Source: Lapidilactobacillus wuchangensis (GTDB lineage Bacteria > Bacillota > Bacilli > Lactobacillales > Lactobacillaceae). Taken from it: 64,000 bases of DNA. Numbering within the stretch: the stretch's first letter is position 1; each line of letters starts with the position of its first letter. The notes beneath the pieces were generated by a model that was given only the letters and a program-made list of their open reading frames with translations, did no database searches and was not told the origin of the DNA. The DNA lies in the NCBI RefSeq assembly GCF_003946645.1, contig NZ_RHOU01000007.1, forward strand, positions 1 to 64,000, given 5' to 3'. Both the position numbers and the translations under genes were made by a program. Positions 1 through 9,369 of this stretch are shown one piece after another.

Positions 1-215
1 AGCGGTTAGAAGAAGGCTTGTATTTGAGATTGTTGCGCAGCAATAAGCTCAAATCAACGCCGGCAACGTTCCACAACCCAACCGCCGCAACGAAGTGTTT
101 GCGACTCTGTCTAAAACCAGTTCGGCTTCAAACCAACGACCACAGCGTTCCGCGCCATTAAGATCACCCAGCAAACACCTTTCCAATTACGAAAGACTCG
201 GTAAGTTCCCATTCC
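1..215 (+). repeat. Cloverleaf intergenic repeat, copy 1, cut by window edge
   Basis: This stretch carries the conserved core of the repeat family: GGCTTGTATTTGAG, a small hairpin, CTCAAATCAACGCC and GTTCCAC at about 15-93. A second right-end fragment follows at about 125-215, ending near AAAGACTCGG. The left part lies outside the window. It fills the region upstream of the GH127 gene, and I see no gene in it. Confidence 0.7.
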
Positions 216-324
216 AAAACCAGATAGTCGGTTTTGTCCACCTTTTATACGACTATGACAGTTTCTCTGATTGAAGAAAGCCTTTACACTTAGAACAGTT
301 AAGTCAATAAAGGAGCTCGTTAAA

Positions 325-2298
325 ATGAAACAACCTAAAATTCAAATCACCGACCCATTTTGGTCCGAATATCGTCGGATTGTTAAAGACGTGATGATTC
401 CTTATCAATGGTCGGTCATTAATGATGATGTCAAAATTGATATTGAGCGTGAGAACGCCAACGCTTTTAAGGCCAGTGAAAAAAGCCATGCCGTTCAAAA
501 TCTGAAAATTGCTGCTGGTTTAGCTCAGGGTGATTTTTACGGTTTCTGGTTCCAGGATTCCGACGTTTATAAATGGCTGGAAGCCGTGGCTTATGCCTTG
601 CGTTACGCCCCTGATCAAAAGTTACAACAAACTGCTGATGATCTGTTGGTGTTAATTAGTCAAGCCCAAGAGGCAGATGGTTATTTGGATACTTTCTTCC
701 AAATCCGGGCGCCCCAATTAAAGTTCCAACACGTTTCTTTCAGCCATGAGCTCTATTGTATGGGCCACTACATTGAAGCCGGTGTCGCTTATTATCAAAC
801 AACCGGCAATCAATTGGCCTTAACAATTGCTACCAAAATGGCCGATTGCATCGACGCTCACTTTGGTCCCGAAGCAAATAAAATGCACGGTTATCCAGGC
901 CATCCCGAATTAGAATTGGCCTTAGCAAAATTAGCTGATGAAACTCACGAAACACGTTACAGTGACTTGGCTGCCTATATGATCAACCAACGTGGCACCA
1001 AGCCTAACTTTTTTGCTGAACAAGCAAATAATAATGAACCTTTGCCAGCTGATTTTCCTTTTGCTGAACCAGAAGACAACGGTCAGCAATATTTCCAGAA
1101 TCACGTACCCGTTCGCGAGCTGCAAGCTGCCGAAGGGCATGCTGTGCGGATGACTTATTTGCTGACCGGCATGGCCCACGTTGCTCGCCAAACCCACGAC
1201 GAAAGTTTACAGGCCGCTTGTCAACATTTGTGGAAAAACATTGTGGATAAGCAAATGTATGTCACTGGTGGCGTCGGTTCGACTGTGGCCGGTGAAGCTT
1301 TTACGTTTGATTATGATTTGCCTAATGACACCATGTACTGCGAAACTTGTGCTTCCTGCGCAATGGTCTTTTTCGCCAAGCAAATGCTTGAAAATAATCC
1401 TGATGGCGAATACGCTGATGTGATGGAGCGAGAGCTTTACAATGGTACCATTAGCGGCATGTCATTAGACGGTCAACACTTCTTTTACGTGAATCCATTG
1501 GCCGTTAATCCTGAAGCTAGCGCGCTTGATCCGAATAAATCACACGTCAAAGTTTCTCGTCCGGCTTGGTTTGGCTGTGCTTGTTGCCCACCAAATCTGG
1601 CGCGGTTGATTGCCTCCCTTGACCAATACTTATACACAGTTAAAGACGAGACGATTTACAGCAACCAATTCGTTGGTCACACCGCCACTTTCGGTGCTGA
1701 TTTAACGATTACGCAATCTGGCAATTATCCCTGGTCTGGGAATATCAGCTACACCATTAATACACAGAACAAGCCCGAATTCACTTTTGCCATTCGCATT
1801 CCTGATTGGTCGCAAGCGAATTACACCGTTAAAATTAATGGCCAATTGCAAAATGATTTACTGGACTTGGATCACGGTTATCTGAAATTAACTGGTCCTT
1901 GGCCAGCCACAACAACGATTGAGCTGGCGTTAGATATGGCCGTTCGCACGACGCAAGCCAACCCATTAGTTACTGCTGACTTAGGCAAAGTTGCTGTTGA
2001 GCGGGGACCACTGGTTTACTGTTTGGAGCAGGCCGATAATGGTGCCCATTTACCAACGTTAAGTCTTGGCACTGAATCAACTTTCCAAATTCAAGATAAT
2101 GTCGATTTGGGTTTACCCCTAAAATTAACCACAGTTTCCACAACCGGTGCAAAACTCACCTCGACTAATTCTGACCAACTTTATCAATCGGCACAGAATC
2201 CGCGGCCAACAACAGCCCAAAGTTTAACCTTTATTCCTTATTTTGCCTGGGCTAATCGCCAACCTGGCGAGATGCAAGTCTGGTTACGGCAACACTAA
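325..2298 (+). CDS. GH127 family beta-L-arabinofuranosidase
   Basis: Predicted exo-acting enzyme removing terminal beta-L-arabinofuranosyl residues from plant glycans such as extensin-type arabinans. The 657-residue length matches the family (DUF1680). The residues known from Bifidobacterium HypBA1 are present with the right spacing: general acid/base Glu324 (GEAFT), zinc ligands Glu340 and Cys342 (ETCAS), and a CACCPP motif with Cys420/Cys421, one of which is the nucleophile. The reading frame is open further upstream to 271, but AAAGGAGC at 309-316 places the start at 325. There is no signal peptide, so it is probably cytoplasmic and needs imported oligosaccharides. It stands alone on the + strand between repeats and has its own terminator. 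Exact linkage is inferred from the family. Confidence 0.9.
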   Translation: MKQPKIQITDPFWSEYRRIVKDVMIPYQWSVINDDVKIDIERENANAFKASEKSHAVQNLKIAAGLAQGDFYGFWFQDSDVYKWLEAVAYALRYAPDQKLQQTADDLLVLISQAQEADGYLDTFFQIRAPQLKFQHVSFSHELYCMGHYIEAGVAYYQTTGNQLALTIATKMADCIDAHFGPEANKMHGYPGHPELELALAKLADETHETRYSDLAAYMINQRGTKPNFFAEQANNNEPLPADFPFAEPEDNGQQYFQNHVPVRELQAAEGHAVRMTYLLTGMAHVARQTHDESLQAACQHLWKNIVDKQMYVTGGVGSTVAGEAFTFDYDLPNDTMYCETCASCAMVFFAKQMLENNPDGEYADVMERELYNGTISGMSLDGQHFFYVNPLAVNPEASALDPNKSHVKVSRPAWFGCACCPPNLARLIASLDQYLYTVKDETIYSNQFVGHTATFGADLTITQSGNYPWSGNISYTINTQNKPEFTFAIRIPDWSQANYTVKINGQLQNDLLDLDHGYLKLTGPWPATTTIELALDMAVRTTQANPLVTADLGKVAVERGPLVYCLEQADNGAHLPTLSLGTESTFQIQDNVDLGLPLKLTTVSTTGAKLTSTNSDQLYQSAQNPRPTTAQSLTFIPYFAWANRQPGEMQVWLRQH

Positions 2299-2307
2299 TA
2301 ATGAACA

Positions 2308-2363
2308 GCAAAAAGCAGTCGGTACAAGTTACTTGTTGATAACTTGTCCAACTGCTTTTTTGC
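2308..2363 (+). terminator. Rho-independent terminator of the GH127 gene
   Basis: An AAAAGCAGT / ACTGC hairpin arm pair encloses a second inverted repeat (ACAAGTTA / TAACTTGT). It is followed by TTTTTT, ten bases after the stop codon. Confidence 0.85.
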
Positions 2364-2448
2364 TGACACTTTCAGAACTTAATTAGAAATAAGGCGGATA
2401 AAGGCAGGCATAAAAATCTATGGTGTGGGTATTTAAACTGAATAACGT

Positions 2449-2620
2449 CTGACTACATTCCGGGCTGCTTGTCGTGGAACGCTGCCGGCGTTGATTTGAG
2501 CTTATTGCTGCGCAACAATCTCAAATACAAGCCTTGTTCTAAGTGGCACGGCCACTAAGAACAATTTGGCGGCTGACGACAAGATCCCTCCATTCCGTCT
2601 GGAGCTGAATTAGTGCACTT
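2449..2620 (-). repeat. Cloverleaf intergenic repeat, copy 2
   Basis: Full-length copy in the opposite orientation to copy 1. Outer arms CTTGTCGT / ACGACAAG enclose two hairpins. One is a perfect 12-bp stem, GTTCTAAGTGGC / GCCACTAAGAAC. The other is ATTTGAG / CTCAAAT. The left end is CTGAC and the right end is TAGTGCA, as in copies at 6991 and 14803. The neighbouring 2621-2700 holds no gene that I can see. Confidence 0.8.
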
Positions 2621-2700
2621 CACCTATGTTAGTGCTTAAGTCAATACTAGCAAGATTCATTATCTCAATTCAATCAGTAATAATAGTTGAACAGCATAAA

Positions 2701-2750
2701 AAAATCGGTGTGACGACTCTATTCTCAGTAGAGTTTGTCACACCGATTTT
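2701..2750. terminator. Bidirectional terminator-like hairpin between two repeat copies
   Basis: AAATCGGTGTGAC pairs with GTCACACCGATTT around an inner ACTCTA / TAGAGT helix, with A-tract and T-tract on the flanks. It may terminate the leftward xylose transcript; no + strand gene ends nearby. Confidence 0.6.
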
Positions 2751-2778
2751 GTCTTACCACAATCTGGTTCGGCCAAAC

Positions 2779-2983
2779 AGTGGTGATCAATTTCGTTAGT
2801 TTTATCAGGTGGTTGCTGGGCGATTGGCGTCAGCTGTGAAATTATCGTTGGTGCTTTAGCACTTACGATAAGCCTCGAATTTGAGATTGTTGCGCAGCAA
2901 TAAGCTCAAATCGACGGCCACAGCGTTCCACGCCAAAACAATCGCCCAGCAACCACCTTTTCCAATTGGGGGAGTCTTGCACC
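2779..2983 (+). repeat. Cloverleaf intergenic repeat, copy 3 (followed by a half copy to 3095)
   Basis: Outer arms are near-perfect complements over about 18 bp (GGTGGTTGCTGGGCGATT / AATCGCCCAGCAACCACC). Inner hairpins are TTATCG...CGATAA and ATTTGAG...CTCAAAT. The left end is GTGGTGATCA and the right end GAGTCTTGCACC. A truncated right half of another copy, with CTCAAATCAACGCC and GTTCCAC, occupies about 3003-3095. Together with copy 2 it makes an inverted pair separated by about 160 bp. Confidence 0.8.
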
Positions 2984-3102
2984 AGTTTTGCTTTAATTTT
3001 GAAAGCTCAAATCAACGCCCGCAACGTTCCACACTCCAACCGCCGCAACGGAGTTGTCCACTACTCTGCCCAAAATCGGTTTAAATTGAGGAAGTTCAGT
3101 CA

Positions 3103-3765
3103 CTATTCCACTTCAGTAACCTTGGGCCGACTGTAATGTTCAATTAATGGGGAACCGATCTTTTCGTCCCAGAAGACAATGAAAGGCCCGCAACAAAAGG
3201 CGGTAACAATCGTACCAATACCGACAGGACCACCAACTAGTAAAGCCAAGCCCAAGAAACTAATGTCTTGAACTAGACGGACTGGTCGATAATGCCAGCC
3301 AGTATGGTCGACAATCATTGGCGAAATGCCATCGTAAGGTGAGGTCCCCACTTTTGCTGCCATATAAAACGAGGCACCAAAGGTAAAAATCAATGTACCG
3401 ATAATTAGCATCACAATTTCAACAGGTAGCGAAACCTTGGTCAAATGGAATTGATCATGATATATCGCCGTAAATAAATCAATGAAGAAACCGACGCAAA
3501 CCATATTAAAAACACTACCAGTACCGATATATTTACGGCCCCACAGCAACATGGCAATCAAAATCACAGCGTTAATAATCAGTTGATAAATACCCAGACT
3601 CATACCAAGCAATTTACCGACGCCAATATTTGCTGCCGAGTATGGGTCCACGCCCACACCCGCGACCCGCAACGTTGCCGCTCCGAAGCCTTGAATTGTC
3701 ACACCAATTAATGCAAAGCCACTGCGAATGGCAAGTTCTCGTGGTTGATAACCCAAAATTTTCAT
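3103..3765 (-). CDS. YczE/YitT-type integral membrane protein
   Basis: A 220-residue polytopic protein with about five hydrophobic segments. It resembles the YczE family (COG2364), whose biochemical role is not settled, so no function should be assigned from homology. Features seen are a GVDPYSA-type motif near residue 40 and a similar GTSPYDG motif near residue 140, a pseudo-repeat typical of the family. It lies 48 bp downstream of xylB on the same strand, so it may be the last gene of the xylose operon. The gap contains an AGCGTTTACGCT palindrome at 3797-3808, a weak cre-like site. A link to xylose is suggested only by position. Confidence 0.75.
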   Translation of the reverse strand: MKILGYQPRELAIRSGFALIGVTIQGFGAATLRVAGVGVDPYSAANIGVGKLLGMSLGIYQLIINAVILIAMLLWGRKYIGTGSVFNMVCVGFFIDLFTAIYHDQFHLTKVSLPVEIVMLIIGTLIFTFGASFYMAAKVGTSPYDGISPMIVDHTGWHYRPVRLVQDISFLGLALLVGGPVGIGTIVTAFCCGPFIVFWDEKIGSPLIEHYSRPKVTEVE

Positions 3766-3813
3766 ACTAAAAATTTAGACCTCTCAATTTGAATAAAGCG
3801 TTTACGCTCTGAA

Positions 3814-5322
3814 TTATACTTGATGTGACTCCTCAAAATCTAGTAGCGCACCAGTCATTTTTTTCGTTTGGGGATAAATCTGTTGATAAATCTGATGTAG
3901 CTGTTGATATTCAGCAACATGCTCTGGATTTGGTTGATAAACTTTTTTGACGGCGATAAACTTCTGAGCACAACCGCTAAAGTCACTGAACCAGCCTAAG
4001 CCAACAGCGGCGATCATGGCAGCGCCCATACCAGGCCCTTGTTCACTTTCCAAACGCACAACTTCTTTATTAAAGATATCAGCTTGAATTTGTAACCAAA
4101 GTTCACTCTTGGCGCCACCACCAATAGAAACTAATTGCTTGAAATTCTTACCATTAGCTTCGTAAATATCTAAAATATCGCGGAAGGAGAAGACAATTCC
4201 TTCTAGCACGGCGCGAACGAAATCAGACCGTGTTTGTTTCCCATCAATGCCAATAAAACTACCACGGATTTTCGCGTCGGCGTACGGTGTCCGTTCACCA
4301 ACAATGTAAGGTGCAAACAACAAACCGTGGGCACCAATCGTTGAAGTCGATGCACTACCAACGAAATCGTTAAATGAAGCTTCTGGAGCGAAAGTCTTCT
4401 TAAACCAGCTCAAACTATAGCCAGCAGCTAAAGTGACGCCCATGGAATAGAAACGGCCAGGAACGGCATGGTTAAAGAAATGTAATTGACCGTGATAGTC
4501 GGCTTGAGTATCTGGCTCATAAGCGAGGATCACGCCAGAAGTCCCAATACTGCACATCGCTTGATCAGGCCGCAAAATACCAGCACCAATGGCACCACAA
4601 GCATTATCAGCACCACCACCAAAAACAGAGGTCGTTGCTGAGAGACCACTTTCTTTAGCAAATTCAGCCGAAATCGTGCCAACTTTGTCAGTGGCTTCAA
4701 CTAATGGTGGGCAAATTGACATTGGCAAATCAAAAGCGTCGCAAACTTCTTGACTCCAAGCTTTCTTGGCGATATCCACCATGACTGTTCCAGCGGCGTC
4801 AGAGAGTTCCATATTCAATTCGCCGGTCATGCGATAACGCACATAATCCTTCGGCAAAACAAACGTTGCCGCTTGCTTGAAGATTTCAGGTTCATTTTCT
4901 TTGACCCAAAGGATCTTAGGCAAGGTGAACCCTTCTAATGGTCGATTACGGGTAATTTCAAGGAATTTGTCGCCCATTTTAGCCATAATTTCTTCAGACT
5001 GCTTGGTCGTCCGGGTATCGTTCCAAAGAATTGCTGGCCGCAAAACTTTACCAGCAGCATCCAATAAAACTAAGCCGTGCATTTGACCGGAATAGCTGAG
5101 CCCTTCAATATCACTAGCCGCAACTTTACTAGTCGTAAATAATTTCTGGATAGCAGCTTTAACGCCAATGATCCAATCTTCAGGATTTTGTTCGCTATAA
5201 CCAGGTTGTGGTTGCTGTAATGGATAAGCAGCACTAGCTTGCGCGGTTACCTGACCAGTTTGATCGACTAACAGAACTTTAACCGCACTGGTACCTAGGT
5301 CAACACCAATAACGTATTTCAT
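3814..5322 (-). CDS. xylB: Xylulokinase
   Basis: Phosphorylates D-xylulose with ATP to xylulose-5-phosphate, the second step of xylose catabolism in the cytoplasm. The 502-residue FGGY-family protein has the N-terminal phosphate-binding motif [10 protein letters not shown] (residues 6-15), the xylulokinase substrate motif SGQMHGLV (about 78-85) and the [12 protein letters not shown] segment near residue 238 carrying the likely catalytic Asp. The start follows GAGGATAAATC. It is downstream of xylA in the same direction. A branched terminator-like structure in the 132-bp gap probably lowers its expression relative to xylA. Confidence 0.97.
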   Translation of the reverse strand: MKYVIGVDLGTSAVKVLLVDQTGQVTAQASAAYPLQQPQPGYSEQNPEDWIIGVKAAIQKLFTTSKVAASDIEGLSYSGQMHGLVLLDAAGKVLRPAILWNDTRTTKQSEEIMAKMGDKFLEITRNRPLEGFTLPKILWVKENEPEIFKQAATFVLPKDYVRYRMTGELNMELSDAAGTVMVDIAKKAWSQEVCDAFDLPMSICPPLVEATDKVGTISAEFAKESGLSATTSVFGGGADNACGAIGAGILRPDQAMCSIGTSGVILAYEPDTQADYHGQLHFFNHAVPGRFYSMGVTLAAGYSLSWFKKTFAPEASFNDFVGSASTSTIGAHGLLFAPYIVGERTPYADAKIRGSFIGIDGKQTRSDFVRAVLEGIVFSFRDILDIYEANGKNFKQLVSIGGGAKSELWLQIQADIFNKEVVRLESEQGPGMGAAMIAAVGLGWFSDFSGCAQKFIAVKKVYQPNPEHVAEYQQLHQIYQQIYPQTKKMTGALLDFEESHQV

Positions 5323-5347
5323 GATTTATCCTCACTTTATTTTTCCA

Positions 5348-5435
5348 TAAAAAAAGAGCCGGGCAAACACCTGACTGTTACGTCCGTCTTTGCCACATCT
5401 TGTGTCAAAGCAATGTTATTGCCCTACTCTTTTTC
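5348..5435 (-). terminator. Branched terminator-like element between xylA and xylB
   Basis: Read on the minus strand, AAGAG..GGGCAA pairs with TTGCCC..CTC followed by TTTTTTT. An internal hairpin CTTTGACAC / GTGGCAAAG lies in the loop. It sits after the xylA stop and before the xylB ribosome binding site. It could act as a partial terminator or as an RNA-processing signal. Confidence 0.7.
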
Positions 5436-5454
5436 TTGTCTTTTTAATTAATGA

Positions 5455-6795
5455 TTAATGTAAAGTTTCGATGATATAGTGGTTCAAAGTATCTTTCAAT
5501 TCTTCGATCCGACCTGACTTAGTTGCTGCTAATAAGGCAGTTTGTGGCTTGTCAATGATGTAATCATTCAATGACTTGAAGTCTTCCTTGCCGGATTCGA
5601 TATCAGCGCCAATACCTGAATCGTAGCTTGCATAACGGTCAGTAATGAAGTTTTCAAAGACTTTATCTTCCTTCAACTTCAAAGCAACCTTCAAACCAGC
5701 TGAGAAGGTATCCATACCAACAATATGGCCATAGAACATGTCATCAACAGTGAATGATGAACGGCGTGGTTTAGCATCGAAGTTCAAACCACCACGACCT
5801 AAGCCGCCGTTTTCAACAACTTCGTACATTGCTAAAGTAGCTTCGTATAAGTCAGATGGGAATTCATCAATATCCCAGCCAATTAACTTGTCGCCTTGGT
5901 TGGCATCCAATGAACCTAACAAGCCAGCTTCACGAGCAACCCGGATTTCGTGTTGGTAAGTGTGACCAGCTAAGTTAGCATGGTTACCTTCAAGGTTCAA
6001 CTTGTAAGTGCCATCCAAACCGTAAGTCTTCATGAAGTTGATCGTTGTCGCAGCGTCAAAGTCATATTGGTGCATCATTGGTTCCTTAGGCTTTGGTTCG
6101 AGTAATAATTGACCTTCGTAACCAATTTCCTTAGCGTAATCTGCAGCCATGTGGAAGAACTTAGCTAAATGTTCTTGTTCACGTTGCATGTCAGTGTTTA
6201 ATAATGATTCGTAACCTTCACGGCCGCCCCAGAAGACATAGTTTTCAGAGCCGACTTTCTTAGCGATGTCCAAACCTTCTTTGACTTGGCCAGCAGCATA
6301 AGCGAAGATGTCAGCGAATGGTGATGAAGCAGCACCAGAAACGAAGCGAGGGTTAGTGAACATGTTAGCTGTGTTCCAAAGAACCTTCATCCCAGTTTGT
6401 TTTTGATATTCAGCAAACATATCAGTAATTTCGTCTAAGTTCTTGTTTGTTTCCCGTAAAGTCAAGCCTTCAGGAGCAACGTCACGATCATGGAAGCAAT
6501 AGAAGTCAACGCCCATTTTTTCGTAGAATTCAAATGATGCTTCAACACGAGCTTTAGCAAGGTCCATACCAGTTAAACCATTCCAAGGACGAACAGCCGT
6601 GCCATCGCCGAAGATATCGTTTAATTGTTGGCCAAAAGTATGCCAGTAAGCAACTGAGAAACGTAACCAGTCGCGCATTTTCTTACCGCCGACAACTTCG
6701 TCAGCGTTGTAATAGTGATAACCTAAGCCAGATGTTAATTCTTTAGTCCCAACAAAAGGAATTTTACCTTCGTTAGGGAAGTATGTTTTAGCCAT
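5455..6795 (-). CDS. xylA: Xylose isomerase
   Basis: Converts D-xylose to D-xylulose. The 446-residue class II enzyme shows FHDRD with catalytic His102 and Asp105, the WGGREGYE segment and the EPKPKEP metal-site loop. The start is preceded by GGAGG at good spacing. It is the first gene of the xylA-xylB operon. The promoter region carries a consensus-like promoter, a cre-like site and a XylR operator, so xylose induction and glucose repression are expected. xylR lies upstream on the same strand, about 950 bp away, separated by repeat elements. Confidence 0.98.
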   Translation of the reverse strand: MAKTYFPNEGKIPFVGTKELTSGLGYHYYNADEVVGGKKMRDWLRFSVAYWHTFGQQLNDIFGDGTAVRPWNGLTGMDLAKARVEASFEFYEKMGVDFYCFHDRDVAPEGLTLRETNKNLDEITDMFAEYQKQTGMKVLWNTANMFTNPRFVSGAASSPFADIFAYAAGQVKEGLDIAKKVGSENYVFWGGREGYESLLNTDMQREQEHLAKFFHMAADYAKEIGYEGQLLLEPKPKEPMMHQYDFDAATTINFMKTYGLDGTYKLNLEGNHANLAGHTYQHEIRVAREAGLLGSLDANQGDKLIGWDIDEFPSDLYEATLAMYEVVENGGLGRGGLNFDAKPRRSSFTVDDMFYGHIVGMDTFSAGLKVALKLKEDKVFENFITDRYASYDSGIGADIESGKEDFKSLNDYIIDKPQTALLAATKSGRIEELKDTLNHYIIETLH

Positions 6796-6820
6796 TATGA
6801 AAAGCCTCCAGAACTTTATT

Positions 6821-6884
6821 TAGTTTGTTTATATAATTAACTTACTTACAGAAATAGTATAGCGCTTTCCTAAAAAATAAACAA
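6821..6884 (-). promoter_or_regulatory. xylA promoter with XylR operator and cre-like site
   Basis: Minus strand: -35 TTGTTT (6884-6879), 17-bp spacer, -10 TATACT (6861-6856). A cre-like GGAAAGCGCTATAC overlaps the spacer and -10. Downstream at 6821-6847 is a XylR-type operator with half-sites TAGTTTGTTT and TTAACTTACTT. The same arrangement of half-sites recurs at 9246, 19344 and 24528. Confidence 0.85.
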
Positions 6885-6990
6885 GGGTTTGTCACCAACA
6901 ATTTAAAAAAATATCAGCCGAATTTTAGTAGTCAATTTATCGTTATACTGATGCTCAAAAACCCGGTGAAAACACGGGGCAGAACTGAAT

Positions 6991-7160
6991 CTGACGCCAT
7001 TGCGGGCTTTCTGGTTGTGGAACGCTGCCGGCATCGATTTGAACCAATTGAAGACCGCAATTGTTTCAAATACAAGCCTTCTTCTAAGCAATAAATTGCT
7101 AAGAAGAATTTGGCGGCTGACAACCACGCCCTCCATTTCGTCTGGAGTTAAGGTAGTGCA
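6991..7160 (-). repeat. Cloverleaf intergenic repeat, copy 4
   Basis: Same ends as copy 2 (CTGAC ... TAGTGCA). Outer arms TGGTTGT / ACAACCA, inner stems TTCTTCTAAGCAA / TTGCTAAGAAGAA and GATTTGAACC / TGTTTCAAAT. The arm sequence differs from copy 2 but remains self-complementary. Small open frames inside it are by-products of the repeat. Confidence 0.8.
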
Positions 7161-7328
7161 TTTCAGCAGTATTAGATGTTAAGGCAATTGCAGTAGGACA
7201 AATCAACTTGACTAGAATTATTCTGACAACTAAACAGTGCACAAAATAAGCTTGCTTGGCAGTTCCTGGTTTCATCCAGAAAAATTGTCAAACAATCTTT
7301 GTTAGTTTCTACAATCTATTTTTCTAAA

Positions 7329-7693
7329 TAGTGGTGCTGAGTTTCCTAATTTCATCAGCCGATTACCGGGTCACACCAACTTTACCGGTACTGGCATTTA
7401 ATCCGACTAATCTAAATTGAACCAGCCTCACTCAAAACGCAGTGCAGGCCGCCGGGGTGTCAGCCGCCAAATTGTTCTTGGTGGCTGTGCCACTTAGAAC
7501 AAGACCTGTATTTAAGACTTTGTACAGCAAAGGCTTAAATCAGCGTCGGCAGCGTTCCACACCCCGCCGGCCGGAACGGAGTTGTCCACTCTACTGCCCA
7601 AAACCAATTTAAATTAAGCAATACTAATTACTACGCTTGCCAATCACTGGAATCGTCCAGCAACCACCATTCCAATTGGGGAAGTCTTAGCAC
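7329..7693 (+). repeat. Cloverleaf repeat copy 5, composite or nested
   Basis: A left-end fragment (TAGTGGTGCTGAG) at 7326-7372 and a right-end fragment (CCAATTGGGGAAGTCTTAGCACC) shortened here to its key part AAGTCTTAGCACC at about 7635-7693 flank another copy at about 7430-7590. That inner copy has arms GGCCGCCGGGGTGT / ACACCCCGCCGGCC (one mismatch) and hairpin TTGTTCTTGGTGGC / GCCACTTAGAACAA. This looks like one copy inserted in, or recombined with, another. With copy 4 it forms a second inverted pair. Confidence 0.65.
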
Positions 7694-7702
7694 CTAATCA
7701 AC

Positions 7703-7740
7703 ACAAAAAACCATTCCCGAAATTAATCGGAAATGGTTTC
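7703..7740 (-). terminator. xylR terminator
   Basis: Minus strand hairpin AACCATTTCCGATT / AATTTCGGGAATGGTT followed by TTTTTG, directly after the xylR stop codon. Confidence 0.85.
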
Positions 7741-7744
7741 ATTT

Positions 7745-8899
7745 TTATCTGAAGAATAATTGACCACTGTTTAGTTCAAGAATATGGTGAATGATCATGG
7801 AACAGCCGCCTAGCATCGTCGCATTGCGCACATTATCAACCACGTCAACTTGGGTTTCATCATTGGTTAAATGAGGAATATTCAATTTGATTTTAGTTAA
7901 CAATTCAGGAATCGCTGAGACTAGACTTGAGTTCAACGCCACTCGCTTGGGATCGAAAGTCACAATCGTATTGTAAATAATATTGGCAATATAGAAGCAG
8001 AAATCATCAACAATCAAATGGACTTGCGCATCATTTTGATAATAGAGTCTTGAAATATCAGCTGTCTGAATATCCGCTTGTTTGGTCACTTGTCGAATCG
8101 TGTCCAAAACGGAATCTTCCGAGCAATATTTCTCAATCGTATTAGGTTCGCGATGATTCATGAAGTCCTGATCGTAAATAACTTGGTGACCAATTTCACC
8201 GGCTTCACCATGTTTGCCCGTATACAGATCGTTGTTAATGATAATACCCGCACCAATCCCCTTATGGATACTAATACAAACAATGTTATCGATGTCATCC
8301 CGACTTTCAAAATCACGTTCATAAATAACCGAAAGATTGGCTTCGTTCTCAAGTAAGACTGGTACTTCCAGTTTTTCTTCAAGAATCTTGGCAATATCTA
8401 AACCTTTAAAATCAATAAATGGCGTATACAAGACTTGATTCTGATCAATAATACCGTGAACGGCAACTGAAACACCTAATAATGGCACATCAGCCTGTAG
8501 CCGCTCGGTATGCACCAAGCTGGACATTAATTCCAAGCGATCCTCAATCGACATATCCTTAGCTGGGTAGCGCTCAACGCTGACTACGCGGCCATCCATC
8601 AGATTAAACATCCGATCAATATAATCGTAACCTAAATCAAAGTTCACCACATAACCCAACTGAGCGTTGAATTTCAACAAAGTTGGCTTGCGACCACCAT
8701 TCTTAGTACTATCACCTTGGCCTAATTCAATCAAATAAGCTTGATCAATTAAACTGGCAACAATATCAGAAACAGTGACCTTGTTCAGATTTAAATTCTT
8801 CGAAATTTGGCTTCGGGAAATTGGGCCGTAATTAAACGCCTGTTGCAAAACCCGTTGCTCATTTAAAACACGCACTAAATTTTTGTTTGATTGCATCAT
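7745..8899 (-). CDS. xylR: XylR, ROK-family xylose-responsive repressor
   Basis: A 384-residue transcription factor with an N-terminal winged helix (about 10-65; SRSQISKNLNLNKVTVSDIV) and a ROK sugar-binding domain (GIGAGIIINN, GEAGEIGH). It is expected to bind operators upstream of xylose and xyloside genes and release them when xylose is present. The cysteine-rich zinc motif of sugar-kinase ROK proteins is not intact. Four similar operator sequences in this window (6821, 9246, 19344, 24528) fit its role. One lies in its own upstream region, implying autoregulation. ATGATG gives two possible adjacent starts. Confidence 0.92.
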   Translation of the reverse strand: MMQSNKNLVRVLNEQRVLQQAFNYGPISRSQISKNLNLNKVTVSDIVASLIDQAYLIELGQGDSTKNGGRKPTLLKFNAQLGYVVNFDLGYDYIDRMFNLMDGRVVSVERYPAKDMSIEDRLELMSSLVHTERLQADVPLLGVSVAVHGIIDQNQVLYTPFIDFKGLDIAKILEEKLEVPVLLENEANLSVIYERDFESRDDIDNIVCISIHKGIGAGIIINNDLYTGKHGEAGEIGHQVIYDQDFMNHREPNTIEKYCSEDSVLDTIRQVTKQADIQTADISRLYYQNDAQVHLIVDDFCFYIANIIYNTIVTFDPKRVALNSSLVSAIPELLTKIKLNIPHLTNDETQVDVVDNVRNATMLGGCSMIIHHILELNSGQLFFR

Positions 8900-9147
8900 A
8901 ACGCCCTACTCCAGATTATTCTGATTTTTCATTAGCGTCTGCAATCAAGTTAAGCACAAATCATTTATCATTTAACCATGAAGTTTTGACTTTTGCCTAC
9001 TATATAATCAGATTATCAAGCTGCTTACTGCTGGTAGAAATCGCTTTTTACCAAAGATGACTGCCAACCTAATCTAAGCAGTGCTAATCTTTAAAATAAT
9101 TAATCGTTATTTCCATTCATCAGTTCAGTCAAGTTGATGCAGACTTT

Positions 9148-9216
9148 TCCATTAATAATGATTGTGCTCAGTGACAAGCCATTCTACGCCAGGTCTCAGC
9201 ACGCTCATTATGATTA
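9148..9216. other. Imperfect long hairpin in the xylR leader region
   Basis: TAATGATTGTGCTCAG pairs imperfectly with CTCAGCACGCTCATTA. No T-tract follows on the minus strand, so it is not a clear terminator. It lies in the otherwise gene-free 8900-9369 segment, within the probable long 5' leader of xylR. Confidence 0.45.
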
Positions 9217-9245
9217 TTGCTACCCAAAATAAAGCGTTTAACAAT

Positions 9246-9333
9246 AAGTTACTTGGGTGGCCTAACTAACTACTTTATTCATATTGTCTACTAAAATGTG
9301 GCGAGAAGCAACTAATTAGTGCAAACGCTATCA
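9246..9333 (-). promoter_or_regulatory. Probable xylR control region: XylR operator and consensus cre
   Basis: At 9246-9271 lies a XylR-like operator (AAGTT ... CTAACTAACT, matching the site before the GH43 gene at both ends). At 9320-9333 TGCAAACGCTATCA matches the cre consensus TGNAANCGNTNNCA at every fixed position. A weak minus-strand promoter TTGCTT-17-GACAAT can be drawn between them. No gene starts between here and xylR, so the target is probably xylR, about 350 bp downstream. Confidence 0.6.
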
Positions 9334-9369
9334 AATTTGGTTAAATTACCCAGAAATGCAGGCGGTTTT

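Noticed and set aside
1-215. Repeat region considered as a CRISPR array or phage attachment site
   Set aside because: Copies are 170-200 bp, dispersed, in both orientations and without regular spacers; no integrase gene or tRNA is nearby.
3797-3808. AGCGTTTACGCT as a cre box for the YczE-like gene
   Set aside because: Three or more mismatches to the consensus; kept only as a comment on that gene.
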